DNA from: Proteiniphilum sp.
GTDB taxonomy: Bacteria; Bacteroidota; Bacteroidia; Bacteroidales; Dysgonomonadaceae
Reading direction: 5' to 3'
Assembly: GCA_015478855.1 (NCBI GenBank)
Contig: JADMKJ010000093.1
Location: 38,459-74,878 of the forward strand
Length of the DNA stretch: 36,420 bases
The notes under the pieces are model-generated. The model saw only the letters and a list, made by a program, of their open reading frames with translations. It did not search any database and was not told where the DNA came from. This document shows positions 7,734 to 16,285 of this stretch, in pieces. A program made the position numbers and the translations under genes. Each line of letters begins with the position of its first letter. The stretch's first letter is position 1.

Positions 7734-8654
7734 CTATTTATTACGAGTTTTGGAAATAGCTTCTGCGTTCCGTTTCAGTCCTGCATATTTGGCTCTTTTG
7801 ACGGCCGAATGGCGGAATATCTCACGGTAAGTCTCCTCGCTCATCCCGTTCAGCTGCTCCAGGTCGAGTGACATAAACGCCTCCGACGGCATCAACGCCG
7901 GCGTGGCATGCGGCTGTGCCCCACGGTTCCAGGGACACACCTTCTGGCATATGTCGCAACCAAAGACATTGTTTCTTAAGTTTGGTATGATGTCGGGAGA
8001 AATCTCTCCTTTGTTCTCGATGGTTTGGTAGGAGATGCACTTGTTGGCATTCACCCAATAGGGTTTTTCTATGGCGCCCGTGGGGCATGAGCTGAGACAG
8101 CGGCGACAGTCGCCACAGTTCTCGGAGATGGGGGCATCGTAATCCAGCTGCAGGTTGATGATCAGTTCACCCAGAAAGAAATAAGAACCCTTACCGGGGA
8201 TAATAAGCAACGTATTTTTACCCACAAACCCGATACCCGCCTGTGCCGCCCAAAAGCGCTCCAGCACCGGAGCTGAGTCGGAGAAGAATCGCCCTGTCAC
8301 TGCGGGAGAACGCCCTTCGATCCACTCAAACAGGCTGCGCAACTTGTCCCGCATCACCTCGTGATAATCCTTCCCATAGGCGTAGTAAGCGAACTGGGGC
8401 ACCTTTCCCGGGAGCTTCACCGATGGGTAGTAATTCAACGCCACCGAGATGATTGATTGGGCACCCTCCACCAATAGCCGGGGATCAGTCCGCTTGTCTA
8501 TGTTGCGCTCCAGGTAAGCCATACCACCCTGGCAGTGCTCCCTTATCCATGCCATATAACGGGCTTCCTCGCCGCTGTTATCCGCACGGCAAATGCCGCA
8601 GGCATCAAAACCCAGCCGGAGGGCCTGTTGTTTTATCTCTTCGGAAAAGGTCAT
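7734..8654 (-). CDS. queG: Epoxyqueuosine reductase QueG (short form)
   Basis: 306 residues. It reduces epoxyqueuosine to queuosine at tRNA position 34 using cobalamin and two [4Fe-4S] clusters. Motifs seen are the N-terminal LGFDACGICRAD, the substrate/cobalamin region FFSDSAPVLERFWAAQAGIGFVGKN with the likely catalytic Asp126, the first cluster motif CGDCRRCLSSCPTGAI (Cys 180, 183, 186, 190), and a second set with Cys206 and CDICQKVCPWNR (233, 236, 240). The E. coli enzyme is about 379 residues with a C-terminal HEAT-like domain. That domain is missing here, as in other Bacteroidetes proteins I recall. It is upstream of ruvB on the same strand. Confidence 0.96.
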   Translation of the reverse strand: MTFSEEIKQQALRLGFDACGICRADNSGEEARYMAWIREHCQGGMAYLERNIDKRTDPRLLVEGAQSIISVALNYYPSVKLPGKVPQFAYYAYGKDYHEVMRDKLRSLFEWIEGRSPAVTGRFFSDSAPVLERFWAAQAGIGFVGKNTLLIIPGKGSYFFLGELIINLQLDYDAPISENCGDCRRCLSSCPTGAIEKPYWVNANKCISYQTIENKGEISPDIIPNLRNNVFGCDICQKVCPWNRGAQPHATPALMPSEAFMSLDLEQLNGMSEETYREIFRHSAVKRAKYAGLKRNAEAISKTRNK

Positions 8655-8675
8655 TCATCTCTCTTTATTATCCAT

Positions 8676-8683
8676 CAAACGTA
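8676..8683 (-). promoter_or_regulatory. Bacteroidetes -7 box for queG
   Basis: The minus strand reads TACGTTTG, an exact TAnnTTTG, 21 bases upstream of the queG ATG. No well-spaced -33 TTTG is apparent. Confidence 0.5.
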
Positions 8684-8784
8684 CAAAAAAAAACGTTCAG
8701 AAAAAAGAGATGACAAAGGGAATGCTCCGGGTTACACTGTTCAAACTCGTAACGATAAAAACCCGAATTTTGAATTAAGTTGCG

Positions 8785-8792
8785 TACTTTTG
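8785..8792 (+). promoter_or_regulatory. Bacteroidetes -7 box for the polysaccharide operon
   Basis: TACTTTTG is an exact TAnnTTTG, 29 bases before the ATG at 8822. It lies downstream of an in-frame TTG at 8780, which argues that the TTG is not the real start of the flippase. Confidence 0.65.
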
Positions 8793-8821
8793 CAGCAATA
8801 ACCGGCAATACTCAACCACTG

Positions 8822-10294
8822 ATGGCGGAATCAACGTTAAAACATACAACAACCGTTTCTCTGTTCTGGAGCTTTACCGATAAATTCGGGCAGCAGCTGA
8901 TCAACCTGGGGACGAGCATTGTGCTTATGCGCATTCTTGACCCTTCGGAATATGGACTCATCGGAGCACTCGCTCTCTTTATCGCCTTCTCCAGCCTTCT
9001 TATCGACAGCGGCTTTACCCGGTCGTTACTGAACAGAAAAGGCATCTCCCCTGCCGAGTACAGCACTGTCTTTTATTTTAATATGGGCTTCAGCATCCTG
9101 TTGTATCTTATACTGTTTGCTATGGCCCCGCTGCTTGCCGGGATGTTCCATGAGCCACGTATAGCGCCTGTATCACGTATATTATTCCTGTCGCTGATAC
9201 TCAATGCCGGGGGAATCATACAACAAACAGTGTTGATCAAGAGAGCCGACTTCAGGGGCATCACCAAGGTAAACCTGGCAGCACTCCTTATCGCGGCCAC
9301 CGTGGCTGTCATCATGGCGCTGAATGGCTTTGGTGTATGGACACTGGTGGTGCAGGCATTGCTGTTCGCATTTTTCCGCTCACTGTTTCTCTGGCTCTAT
9401 TCCCGGTGGATTCCGTTGCGTTTTTTCAGCCTTACCATTCTTCGTTCCTTCACGGGACTGAGTAATAAGCTGGTCCTTACCTCGATGATCAATGCGGTTT
9501 TCAATAATATATACCCCGCCATCATTGCTTTCTTCTATCCCAACTCGATGAAACAGGTCGGTTTTTACAGTCAGGCAAACAAGTATCAGGAGATCCCGTT
9601 TGGCATCCTCTCCAACACCTTCCGCTCGGTCTCCATGCTTATACTCCCGGAGATCAACGAACAGCGTGAACGACTCAAAAGGGTGATAAGCAAAATGATG
9701 AAATCGCTTTCTTTCCTCTCCTTCCCCATTGGACTGCTGATGATCTTGATTGCCGAACCCACATTCCTGTTCCTCTTCAAGGAGAAATGGCTGCCGGCGG
9801 TACCCTATTTTCAGGTGTTATGTCTTGCCGGTATGGTGTCACCCTTTGCCTTCGTACTGAATGAACTGTTTATCGCCCGTGAAAAAGCGAACTATTTCCT
9901 GGGTGTGGAGATCATCAGAAGAGTAATCCTGGTGCTGCTGATTGCGCTATTGTTCCCCTACGGGATCATGGGATTAGCCTCCAGCTGGGTGGTATATACC
10001 TATATCACGCTGATCATCTCTCTTGTGCTGTCGGGGAAGCTGATCAGTTATTCACTATTGGACTTTCTGAAGGATGCGCTACCCTATGCTCTCTTTGCCT
10101 CAGTGAGTGTAGCAGCCGCCTATTTTGTCACACTGGACATAGAGAATAACCTTTTTTTCATGCTGGTGAACAGCGTTGTTGCAGGCGTGCTCTACCTGCT
10201 GCTGTGTCATCTGTTTAAACTCGAAATGAGCAGAGAAATTGGAGAATGGATTTCAACTCAAAAAAAGAGAAGAAATGAACAGGATCATTCATAA
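8822..10294 (+). CDS. Lipopolysaccharide/O-unit flippase (Wzx/WzxC-like, MOP superfamily)
   Basis: 490 residues from the ATG at 8822. About 12-14 hydrophobic segments run through the protein. The opening TTVSLFWSFTDKFGQQLINLGTSIVLMRILDPSEYGLIG is typical of the polysaccharide-transport branch (WzxC-like), which moves lipid-linked glycan units across the inner membrane. KANYFLGVEIIRRVILV in the second half also fits. It is the first gene of an operon in which the next gene overlaps it by 20 bases. An earlier in-frame TTG (8780) is rejected because it lies upstream of the -7 box. Which glycan is exported cannot be told. Confidence 0.9.
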   Translation: MAESTLKHTTTVSLFWSFTDKFGQQLINLGTSIVLMRILDPSEYGLIGALALFIAFSSLLIDSGFTRSLLNRKGISPAEYSTVFYFNMGFSILLYLILFAMAPLLAGMFHEPRIAPVSRILFLSLILNAGGIIQQTVLIKRADFRGITKVNLAALLIAATVAVIMALNGFGVWTLVVQALLFAFFRSLFLWLYSRWIPLRFFSLTILRSFTGLSNKLVLTSMINAVFNNIYPAIIAFFYPNSMKQVGFYSQANKYQEIPFGILSNTFRSVSMLILPEINEQRERLKRVISKMMKSLSFLSFPIGLLMILIAEPTFLFLFKEKWLPAVPYFQVLCLAGMVSPFAFVLNELFIAREKANYFLGVEIIRRVILVLLIALLFPYGIMGLASSWVVYTYITLIISLVLSGKLISYSLLDFLKDALPYALFASVSVAAAYFVTLDIENNLFFMLVNSVVAGVLYLLLCHLFKLEMSREIGEWISTQKKRRNEQDHS

Positions 10295-11168
10295 GCTGGT
10301 CTACAAGGTACGGTCAAGTTGGAGGGAGCTGCTCCATTCCAACAGAAAAAGGAGGGCCCGGAAGATGATCCTGGATCATTTCTCCCGCTTTCCGACTGAT
10401 GATGAAGAGATCACTGAAGCTGTAGACTATCTGCAGAAGCATCCGCTGACCACCTTTTACGGCACTTTTCAGGAAAAGTACAACCATCAGGAGATTGAGG
10501 TATTCATTGATGCATCGAATGGTTTACCCTATGTGATCACCCAGGGTAAAAGGCTCTATTTCAAACATTCACAAAACCGAAATACCGTGCAGCGCTTGTT
10601 TAACAACCTGCGTATCGAGCAGGACGTGAATGCCCCTCATTGCTACACCGATAGTGACTTTCAAGTGTTGAAGGGAGATGTGCTTGCAGATGTGGGGTGT
10701 GCCGAGGGTTTCTTCTCACTGCTGAATATTGAGAAGACAAAAAGAATTTATCTTTTTGAACAGGACAGGGAGTGGATTGAAGCACTGGAAGCTACCTTTT
10801 CTCCCTGGCAAGAGAAGATAGAGATCATCCCTCAGTTTGTATCGGACAACAACAACAGTGAAGAGATTTCACTTGACAGCTATTTTCTGCAGAAAGAGAT
10901 TCCCGACTTCTATAAAATTGATGTGGAGGGTGCCGAAGCATCGGTGCTGAGGGGGATGAACGTCATTATGCAGTCTCAACCTGTGAAGATGGCACTCTGC
11001 ACCTATCATCATCAGGAAGATTACGCACGCTTCAGCAGCTTTTTGGCTGCGCAGGGGTTCAGTTATCGACGCAATAGCGGTGTAATGATTTATCTGAATG
11101 ACCTGGAGAGATTGACGCCTCCCTTTTTTCGTACCTGTCTGATTAAAGCAACCCATCATCATGACTGA
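10275..11168 (+). CDS. FkbM-family SAM-dependent methyltransferase
   Basis: 297 residues from the ATG at 10275, which follows a purine-rich AAAAAAGAGAAGAA ribosome-binding stretch. A TTG at 10239 would extend it inside the flippase gene. Class I methyltransferase motifs are present: motif I ADVGCAEGFFSLL (from about residue 138), then RIYLFEQDREWIEALEATF, and the FkbM signature IPDFYKIDVEGAEASVLRGM. FkbM-type enzymes O-methylate sugars or other metabolites, and here the context suggests a surface-glycan residue (inference). It overlaps the flippase by 20 bases and the next glycosyltransferase by 8, so translation is probably coupled. Confidence 0.9.
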   Translation: MNRIIHKLVYKVRSSWRELLHSNRKRRARKMILDHFSRFPTDDEEITEAVDYLQKHPLTTFYGTFQEKYNHQEIEVFIDASNGLPYVITQGKRLYFKHSQNRNTVQRLFNNLRIEQDVNAPHCYTDSDFQVLKGDVLADVGCAEGFFSLLNIEKTKRIYLFEQDREWIEALEATFSPWQEKIEIIPQFVSDNNNSEEISLDSYFLQKEIPDFYKIDVEGAEASVLRGMNVIMQSQPVKMALCTYHHQEDYARFSSFLAAQGFSYRRNSGVMIYLNDLERLTPPFFRTCLIKATHHHD

Positions 11169-12069
11169 TCTATCCGTAAACAAGCCCTCAGTATGTGTGA
11201 TCATCGTCTCCTATAACTTTGAGCCGTGGATAGATCAATGCCTCACCTCAGTGAGGCTCTCCTCTCTTCCGGCGGCCATAGTTGTGGTAGACAACGGCTC
11301 TGATGATCGCACCTGTGAGCTCATCAGGCATGTATACCCCGGGGTGAAGCTGATGGAGGCACATCAGAACCTCGGCTTCGGGAGAGGCAACAACCTAGCC
11401 ATGGAATACGCCATTGAGGAGGAGTTCGACTATGTGTTCCTGCTTAATCAGGATGCATGGATAGAAAGTGATACATTAGAACGATTGATTGCCGCCGCGG
11501 AGAGTAACAGTGACTACGGCATCCTCTCACCCGTTCATCTGAACGGGAGGGGTGATGCAACAGACTTCGGCTTCAGTGACTATACCGGCATTAAAAACAG
11601 GGTGGAGGCATTGCAATTAGAAGCTGAAATCACAGAATATCCGTTTGTCAATGCAGCCATGTGGTTGATACCCGTTTCCGTCATAAAGGAAGTGGGGATG
11701 TTTGCTCCAATTTTCGCTCATTACGGCGAAGACCGTAATTTTGTACATCGTATACAGAAGAGGGGCTACAGGTTAGGTGTGGTGAGGTCGGCCTGCGGCT
11801 ATCACGACAGAGCGTCGCGTCCGGTCAGCCGTCCACAGTGGTTCTATGCAGAGTATGTTTATTTCTTAACGGAGGCGGTGAATCCCCACTACCTGTGGCA
11901 CAAAGCTGTAGCGTACAGCTTTCTTGCCGCACTGAAGAAAGCGATGAAAGCACTTTTCTCAGGTAAGTTCTCCGACAGTGGTGCCTACTTATGGATAGCA
12001 CTGCGCATTATCGGCCGGCGCAGATCCATCCGTCATGCCCGCAGGGAACAGCGGGTCAGGCAAAAGTAA
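11161..12069 (+). CDS. Family 2 glycosyltransferase (rhamnosyltransferase-like)
   Basis: 302 residues with a GT-A fold. VCVIIVSYNF at 11-20, the nucleotide-binding VVVDNGSDDR (42-50), NLGFGRGNNLAM (70-81) and LLNQDAW (94-100, in the place of the DxD motif) are the usual order for GT2 enzymes of the RfbN/WbbL-like type. A putative base region MFAPIFAHYGEDRNFVHRIQKRGYRLG follows. It adds a sugar from a nucleotide donor to a growing surface glycan; donor and acceptor are unknown. Last gene of the three-gene operon. Its stop overlaps the 3' end of the convergent rnr gene by 14 bases. Confidence 0.92.
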   Translation: MTDLSVNKPSVCVIIVSYNFEPWIDQCLTSVRLSSLPAAIVVVDNGSDDRTCELIRHVYPGVKLMEAHQNLGFGRGNNLAMEYAIEEEFDYVFLLNQDAWIESDTLERLIAAAESNSDYGILSPVHLNGRGDATDFGFSDYTGIKNRVEALQLEAEITEYPFVNAAMWLIPVSVIKEVGMFAPIFAHYGEDRNFVHRIQKRGYRLGVVRSACGYHDRASRPVSRPQWFYAEYVYFLTEAVNPHYLWHKAVAYSFLAALKKAMKALFSGKFSDSGAYLWIALRIIGRRRSIRHARREQRVRQK

Positions 12070-14200
12070 AATCGAGCTGTTTCCTGTCAAGGTTTGCCCG
12101 CGCCACCTGAATGCTCACAGGCTGCCCCAGTCGGTATTCACGTTTTGTGCGACGTCCCACAAGGCGGAAATTCTTTTCATCGAGCTCGTAAAAGTCATCA
12201 TCCATCTCACGGATAGGGATCATCCCCTCGCACTTGTTTTCGTTGATCTCCACATAGATACCCCACTCGGTCACACCGGAGATCACACCATCGTACACTT
12301 TCCCTATTTTGTCGGACATGAACTCCACCTGCTTGTACTTGATGGAGTCACGCTCGGCATTGGAAGCAACCTGCTCCATCTGTGAGCAGTGCTTGCACTC
12401 TTCCTCCAGGGAGCCCTGATCAACGCTCTTACCCCCCTCGAGATAGCTCTCCAGCAAGCGGTGTACCAGCATATCGGGATAACGGCGTATGGGTGATGTG
12501 AAATGGGTATAATAATCGAAAGCCAGCCCGTAATGCCCCACATTCTTCGTGGAGTAGACGGCTTTTGACATCGTACGAATGGAGATCGTCTCCACAAGAT
12601 TCTCTTCGGGTCGTCCCTGCACCTTATCCAATAGTGCGTTGATACTTTTAGCCACCTCCACTTTCGAGCCATCTGTTTTTATCTTATGTCCGAAACGAAG
12701 AATGAAAGTGTTGAGTGTATCCAGTTTCTCCGGGTCAGGCACATCGTGAATACGGTAAACAAATGTTTTGGCTTTCTTGCCCTTGTCTACCCTCCCCACG
12801 GCTTCAGCCACTGCTTTGTTGGCCAGCAGCATGAACTCCTCGATAAGGTGGTTGGCTTCTTTCGATTCTTTGAAATAGACCCCCAGCGGCTTCCCTTTTT
12901 CATCGAGGTTGAACTTCACCTCATAACGTTCGAAGTTGATCGCTCCATTGCTGAAGCGCTTCTCTCGCAACTGTTTGGCAAAATCATTCAACTGCAGTAT
13001 CTCAGTGGCGAAATCACCTTTCCCCGTCTCAATGACCGTCTGCGCATCTTCGTAGGCCAGACGGCTGTCAGACTTGATCACCGTACGTACGATACGCGAC
13101 TTCCTGATCTCCGCTTTCTCGTTCAGGTGGAAGATAACTGAAAAACATAATTTCTCTTCCTGGGGACGCAATGAACACAAGCCGTTGCTCAACCTTTCGG
13201 GCAGCATGGGGATGGTTCTGTCGACAAGGTAGACAGATGTAGCGCGTGTCTCTGCTTCCCTGTCCACCGGGTCTCCCGGTCTCACATAATGGGTTACATC
13301 TGCAATATGTACGCCCACCTCCCATTGGTTTGCAGAGATCTGACGCAGTGAGAGCGCATCATCAAAATCCTTGGCATCTTTCGGGTCGATCGTCATGGTG
13401 AACACATCACGGAAATCCTCTCTTTTGGCTATCTCCTTCTTATCGATGATCTCTGAAATCTTTTCTGCATACTTCTCTACCGCCACGGGATACTTGTAGG
13501 GCAGGTCGTACTGTGCCAGGATAGCATGCATCTCGGTATCGTTCTGTCCCGGTTTACCAAGTATATCAATCACTTTCCCTACGGGGTTGTTGGCTTTCTC
13601 GGGCCATTCCACAATCTCCACAACTACCTTATCGCCATTCTTTGCGCCATTCAGATCATCGTTGGGGATAAAGATATCGTTGGATAAATACTTGCTGTCC
13701 ATCACCAGAAAGGCGAAATGCTTCTGCACATCGAGCACACCCACGAAACGGCTCTGTGTATGTTCCAGAATTTCCACGACGGCACCTTCAGATTCAGCAC
13801 GTTTACGCTTTGCCAGTAGCTGCACACGCACACGGTCACCATTCATGGCATGCTTACTGTTACGCTCCGGTATATAAATAATATTGGCGTCATCATCAGG
13901 CACAAAAAAGTTCTTCCCGTTGCTTCTTCTCTCAAAACGACCGTCTAACATCAGACCGCGGTTATTTATACGATACCTTCCCCGGGAGGTCTCCAGCAGC
14001 ATATCCTCATCACGCAGTTTATCGAGCACCTTGACCAGGACACGTCGCCCCTCCTCGCCACGCACATTCAGCGCTGCGGCAATCTGCCTGTAATTAAACT
14101 GCTTGTCGTTATTCTCAGTGAGAAAGTCTATAATGGAATTGGAAATATCTTTCTTCTTCGGTTTTGTAGCTGAAGAAGCATCAGTCACTTTTTTACTCAT
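12056..14200 (-). CDS. rnr: Ribonuclease R
   Basis: 714 residues. A 3'-to-5' exoribonuclease that degrades structured RNA and acts in rRNA quality control. Domain order is an N-terminal winged-helix (about 17-80), cold-shock RNA-binding domains (about 80-240), the RNB catalytic domain with TIDPKDAKDFDDALSL (about 270-285; the Asp residues bind the two metal ions) and VHIADVTHYVRPGDPVD, then YTHFTSPIRRYPDMLVHRLL, and a C-terminal S1 domain (about 635-712) with DGVISGVTEWGIYVEI. It lacks the long lysine-rich tail of the E. coli enzyme. A near-match minus-strand -7 box (TTACTTTG, 14251-14258) lies about 50 bases upstream. Confidence 0.97.
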   Translation of the reverse strand: MSKKVTDASSATKPKKKDISNSIIDFLTENNDKQFNYRQIAAALNVRGEEGRRVLVKVLDKLRDEDMLLETSRGRYRINNRGLMLDGRFERRSNGKNFFVPDDDANIIYIPERNSKHAMNGDRVRVQLLAKRKRAESEGAVVEILEHTQSRFVGVLDVQKHFAFLVMDSKYLSNDIFIPNDDLNGAKNGDKVVVEIVEWPEKANNPVGKVIDILGKPGQNDTEMHAILAQYDLPYKYPVAVEKYAEKISEIIDKKEIAKREDFRDVFTMTIDPKDAKDFDDALSLRQISANQWEVGVHIADVTHYVRPGDPVDREAETRATSVYLVDRTIPMLPERLSNGLCSLRPQEEKLCFSVIFHLNEKAEIRKSRIVRTVIKSDSRLAYEDAQTVIETGKGDFATEILQLNDFAKQLREKRFSNGAINFERYEVKFNLDEKGKPLGVYFKESKEANHLIEEFMLLANKAVAEAVGRVDKGKKAKTFVYRIHDVPDPEKLDTLNTFILRFGHKIKTDGSKVEVAKSINALLDKVQGRPEENLVETISIRTMSKAVYSTKNVGHYGLAFDYYTHFTSPIRRYPDMLVHRLLESYLEGGKSVDQGSLEEECKHCSQMEQVASNAERDSIKYKQVEFMSDKIGKVYDGVISGVTEWGIYVEINENKCEGMIPIREMDDDFYELDEKNFRLVGRRTKREYRLGQPVSIQVARANLDRKQLDFTFA

Positions 14201-14300
14201 AATTAATGTCGGTTTTCAGATAAAACAATTAAATCATGTTTTAGTTAATGCAAAGTAATAAAAAAATTTGATTCAGTCGATCAAATCATGAAGTAATCAC

Positions 14301-14308
14301 TATTTTTG
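14301..14308 (+). promoter_or_regulatory. Bacteroidetes -7 box for the epimerase gene
   Basis: TATTTTTG is an exact TAnnTTTG. It contains an in-frame TTG (14306-14308) that could be mistaken for a start. The real ATG is at 14327 or 14330, so the leader would be only about 10-15 bases. Confidence 0.6.
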
Positions 14309-14326
14309 TGCATACGTAAAGCAGCA

Positions 14327-15343
14327 ATGATGGAAAAGAAAAGAATCCTCATCACCGGTGCCAGCGGTTTTATCGGCAGCACGGCGGTGGACAAAGCACT
14401 CGCGTCGGGGTATGAAGTGTGGGCCGGTATCCGCGGCAGCAGCAGCAGACAATACCTTCGGGATGAACGAATCCGATTCATCGACCTGTGGTATAACGAC
14501 AAGGAGAGTCTGAAAGAGCAGCTACGGACACACACTGAGCTGAACGGACGCTTCCACTACATCGTACATATTGCCGGCCTCACCAGGGCACTACGCCGGT
14601 CAGATTTCGACCAGGTGAATTACGGATATACCCGTAATCTGGTGGAGGCACTGACTGAGATAGGCGCACTCCCCGACATCTTTATTCTGATGAGCTCTCT
14701 CGGTGCAATGGGTGCGGGGGATGAGTGTGACTACACCCCCATCTGTGCTGACCAGCAGCCTCATCCCAATACGGCATACGGCAGAAGTAAGCTCAAAGCC
14801 GAGAACTACCTGAAGAGCATCGCTGGTTTTCCCTATCTTATTCTTCGACCCACAGGTGTCTACGGCCCACGCGACAGGGACTATCTGATTCTGATGAAAG
14901 CGGTCAAAAACGGGCTGGATGTGGGTGCGGGCTTCAAAAAACAGGTATTGTCATTTATCCACAGTGAGGATCTGGTGGATGTCATCTTCATGCTGATAGA
15001 AAAGGGGATCACCGGGAGAGACTATTTCGTTGCCGACGGTGATCTCTATACCGACAGGGAGTTCAATGCCATCGTACAGCAGGTGCTTGGGAAAAAGCAT
15101 GTGATACGGTTGAAGATACCTCTTTTCCTGGTCAGGCCTGCCGCCTTCATCAGCGAGAAAGCAGCGGCGCTCTTCGGAAAAGCTGCCACTTTCAACAGCG
15201 ACAAATACCATATCATGAAGCAGCGTAACTGGTCGTGTGATACAACAGCATTGACAAGGGATATCGGCTTCAGACCCAGATGGAGATTGAAAGAGGGTGT
15301 GAAACAGACGGTGGAGTGGTACAAGAAGGAGGGATGGCTTTAG
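14327..15343 (+). CDS. NAD(P)-dependent sugar epimerase/dehydratase (extended SDR)
   Basis: About 338 residues from the tandem ATG at 14327/14330. The Rossmann glycine motif ITGASGFIGSTAV (about 8-20) and the catalytic pair YGRSKLKAE (Tyr151, Lys155) with an upstream MSSLGAMG serine identify an extended short-chain dehydrogenase. LRPTGVYGPRDRDYL is the conserved downstream block. Likely substrates are nucleotide sugars or related compounds; the specific reaction cannot be told. It lies between divergent rnr and dapB and is not tightly coupled to either. An inverted repeat 17 bases after its stop may mark the transcript end. Confidence 0.9.
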   Translation: MMEKKRILITGASGFIGSTAVDKALASGYEVWAGIRGSSSRQYLRDERIRFIDLWYNDKESLKEQLRTHTELNGRFHYIVHIAGLTRALRRSDFDQVNYGYTRNLVEALTEIGALPDIFILMSSLGAMGAGDECDYTPICADQQPHPNTAYGRSKLKAENYLKSIAGFPYLILRPTGVYGPRDRDYLILMKAVKNGLDVGAGFKKQVLSFIHSEDLVDVIFMLIEKGITGRDYFVADGDLYTDREFNAIVQQVLGKKHVIRLKIPLFLVRPAAFISEKAAALFGKAATFNSDKYHIMKQRNWSCDTTALTRDIGFRPRWRLKEGVKQTVEWYKKEGWL

Positions 15344-15360
15344 GTGAGATAGCCACTCTC

Positions 15361-15375
15361 CCGTGAATTTCACGG
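15361..15375. repeat. Perfect inverted repeat after the epimerase gene
   Basis: CCGTGAA (15361-15367), one T, then TTCACGG (15369-15375). As RNA it would form a tight stem of about 6 bp. No T-run follows directly, so it is not a standard terminator; it may protect the 3' end or be a protein-binding palindrome. Confidence 0.6.
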
Positions 15376-15405
15376 ATCCTTGACAGGATGTTTCTATTTA
15401 TTTTG

Positions 15406-15413
15406 TACTTTTG
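15406..15413 (+). promoter_or_regulatory. Bacteroidetes -7 box for dapB-lepB-wbqC
   Basis: TACTTTTG is an exact TAnnTTTG. A TTG at 15380-15382 is a weak -33 candidate with a 23-base spacer. Transcription would begin near 15420, leaving a leader of about 120 bases before dapB. Confidence 0.68.
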
Positions 15414-15429
15414 TTTTCACTATAGTTAT

Positions 15430-15515
15430 CTGTCAGCCGTAGTGCTGACAGAGAGACATTGTAGTATGGGCAGCGAGCATGGAACAGATTTTCCATGCCA
15501 CTATGCCATACACTA
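15430..15515 (+). promoter_or_regulatory. Structured 5' leader of dapB: two strong hairpins, family unknown
   Basis: Hairpin I: CTGTCAGC (15430-15437) pairs perfectly with GCTGACAG (15444-15451) around a 6-base loop. Hairpin II: GCATGGAA (15477-15484) pairs perfectly with TTCCATGC (15491-15498) around CAGATT. It is extended on the outside by CA/TG, ATGG/CCAT (15466-15469 with 15506-15509) and TAGT/ACTA (15462-15465 with 15512-15515), with small bulges. A purine-poor stretch and the start codon follow 25 bases later. No T-run follows either stem. I recognise no named riboswitch. It could be a cis-regulatory leader or a small RNA. Confidence 0.65.
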
Positions 15516-15540
15516 AAAACATAAAAGATAGTTTGATCAT

Positions 15541-16260
15541 ATGAAGATAGCACTGATAGGTTACGGAAAGATGGGTCATGAGATTGCGCAGATCGCGCTT
15601 GAAAGAGGGCATGAGATTGTTTGCACCATCGACATAAATGAAGAGAATAAATTCACCTCTCCCCAGTTCAAAAGCGCAGAGGTGGCGATTGAGTTTACCT
15701 CACCGGGGAGTGCCATGCATAATTACAGGCAGGCGTTTGCTGCCGGTGTGGCCGTGGTGTCAGGCACCACAGGATGGCTGGAACAGCTGGATGAGATCAG
15801 GGATGCCTGCGACAAACGGGGGCACACATTTTTTTATGCCTCCAACTTCAGCCTGGGGGTATATATCTTCACTGCCCTCAATAACTACCTGGCAAAAATC
15901 ATGAATCAGTTTCCCGGTTATGATGTGCAGATGGAAGAAACACATCACATACACAAGCTGGATGCACCCAGCGGCACAGCCATCACACTGGCGGAAGGCA
16001 TCCTGGAGAAGATAGAGAGAAAAAGCAAATGGGCCCTCAACAAGAGCGATGCTCCCGATGAACTGCAGATAAAAGCCTTTCGTGAAGGAGAGGTGCCGGG
16101 CATCCACTCGGTCATCTATGAGTCGGAGGCCGACATCATCCGCATCACACACGATGCCAAAAACCGCAAGGGGCTTGCCCTCGGCGCTGTGCTGGCAGCC
16201 GAGTACACGAAAGGAAAGAAAGGGTTTATGACCATGCAGGATATGCTGGGTATATTATAA
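15541..16260 (+). CDS. dapB: 4-hydroxy-tetrahydrodipicolinate reductase
   Basis: 239 residues. It reduces the dihydrodipicolinate precursor in the diaminopimelate/lysine pathway, which feeds peptidoglycan. The N-terminal Rossmann motif MKIALIGYGKMG (1-12) binds NAD(P)H; SGTTGW (74-79) and SNFSLGV (101-107) are conserved. The catalytic and substrate region is EETHHIHKLDAPSGTA (132-147), with the His-His pair, Lys139 and the SGT loop. Short for the family (E. coli 273) but usual for Bacteroidetes. It is the first gene of an operon with lepB (25-base gap) and wbqC, behind a long structured leader. Confidence 0.97.
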   Translation: MKIALIGYGKMGHEIAQIALERGHEIVCTIDINEENKFTSPQFKSAEVAIEFTSPGSAMHNYRQAFAAGVAVVSGTTGWLEQLDEIRDACDKRGHTFFYASNFSLGVYIFTALNNYLAKIMNQFPGYDVQMEETHHIHKLDAPSGTAITLAEGILEKIERKSKWALNKSDAPDELQIKAFREGEVPGIHSVIYESEADIIRITHDAKNRKGLALGAVLAAEYTKGKKGFMTMQDMLGIL

Positions 16261-16285
16261 AAGACTGTTCAAACAATCAACGATT

